Source: Agitococcus sp.
GTDB taxonomy: Bacteria > Pseudomonadota > Gammaproteobacteria > Pseudomonadales > Moraxellaceae
Assembly: GCA_030646715.1 (NCBI GenBank)
Contig: JAUSLJ010000008.1
Location: 124,001-188,000 of the forward strand
Direction of reading: 5' to 3'
Length of the DNA stretch: 64,000 bases
Position numbers and translations under genes: made by a program. The notes beneath the pieces are model-generated. The model was not told the origin of the DNA and did not search any database. It saw only the letters and a program-made list of their open reading frames with translations. Below, one piece after another: positions 63,732 to 64,000 of this stretch (the first letter of the stretch is position 1; each line of letters opens with the position of its first letter).

Positions 63732-64000
63732 ATGAAAGTAAAGCAAGTTGTGTTAACCGCGTTGAATATCACGCCTGAGTCTATCCTCCAGCTTCAGGAC
63801 ATTCAACCACAACTCATTTTAGTCTTTGCTTCGATGGCACATTTTAATGCCAATTTTTTTTCTAACACCTTATTAAACAGCATGCCTCATGCTCAATGGC
63901 TTGGTTGTTCAACCGCAGGCGAAATTTCCGCCTCAGGGGTAACGGACAATACTGCCATATTTACTGCTATCCATTTTGAACATCCTGATTTCAAAATCGC
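63732..64000 (+). CDS. FIST domain signal-transduction protein, 3' end outside the window
   Basis: The first 89 residues only. The frame opens MKVKQVVLTALNITPES and has the FIST N-terminal signature: a stretch like LILVFASMAHFNANFFSN, then LGCSTAGEISASG. FIST domains bind small ligands and often sit beside or are fused to methyl-accepting or GGDEF signalling genes. AAGGA lies 6 bases before the ATG. The remainder, and any partner gene, is past the window edge. Confidence 0.8.
   Translation, partial: MKVKQVVLTALNITPESILQLQDIQPQLILVFASMAHFNANFFSNTLLNSMPHAQWLGCSTAGEISASGVTDNTAIFTAIHFEHPDFKI

Overview
The window looks like chromosome from a moderately AT-rich gammaproteobacterium of the order Pseudomonadales. 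I infer a relative of the lipolytic Moraxellaceae (Agitococcus/Perlucidibaca type). The gene order gyrA, serC, pheA, hisC, tyrA-aroA fusion, cmk, rpsA, ihfB, lapA, and ubiG-mupP-yciK beside gyrA, matches what I recall of Pseudomonas. The cbb3 oxidase and the short intergenic spacing fit too. No rRNA, tRNA, CRISPR array, IS element or prophage was recognised.

Layout. 1-7400: end of a cbb3 cytochrome oxidase operon (ccoQ, ccoP) and its assembly cluster ccoG-fixH-ccoI-ccoS-TauE/SafE protein, then two small nucleic-acid-binding genes. 7400-19300: metabolic genes (fadD, M61 protease, lipase-like hydrolase, NDH-2, FKBP isomerase, ppsA with its divergent regulator ppsR, a SpoU methyltransferase). 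19400-24400: ppiD, hupB, an acyltransferase/SDR pair, lapA, ihfB. 24470-36500: rpsA, cmk, the aromatic/serine/histidine block and gyrA, all on the minus strand. 36600-39400: ubiG, a MupP-like phosphatase, a YciK-like SDR and a cytochrome c5. 39600-45200: a copper-handling operon (CusF-like, TolC-like, multicopper oxidase) and an OsmC-YcaO fusion. 45200-47600: a small accessory patch (broken CidA/LrgA gene, orphan Hint-domain protein, VapC/Phd pair, DUF3147 protein). 47690-54700: hflC, hflK, hflX, a cNMP-binding protein, a TPR lipoprotein and PBP1b. 54900-59460: a 1511-residue SF1 helicase with a C-terminal nuclease domain. 59500-64000: a secreted family I.1 lipase with a divergent TetR gene, a hotdog-fold protein with a second TetR gene, an SDR and the start of a FIST sensor protein.

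Most of the window is housekeeping. The strongest candidates for something undescribed are the solitary helicase-nuclease gene, which resembles single-gene anti-phage systems in architecture, and the DUF4160-DUF2442 pair inserted without disruption inside the aromatic amino-acid operon. Next come the standalone Hint protein, the OsmC-YcaO fusion beside copper genes, and a family of short palindromic intergenic repeats.
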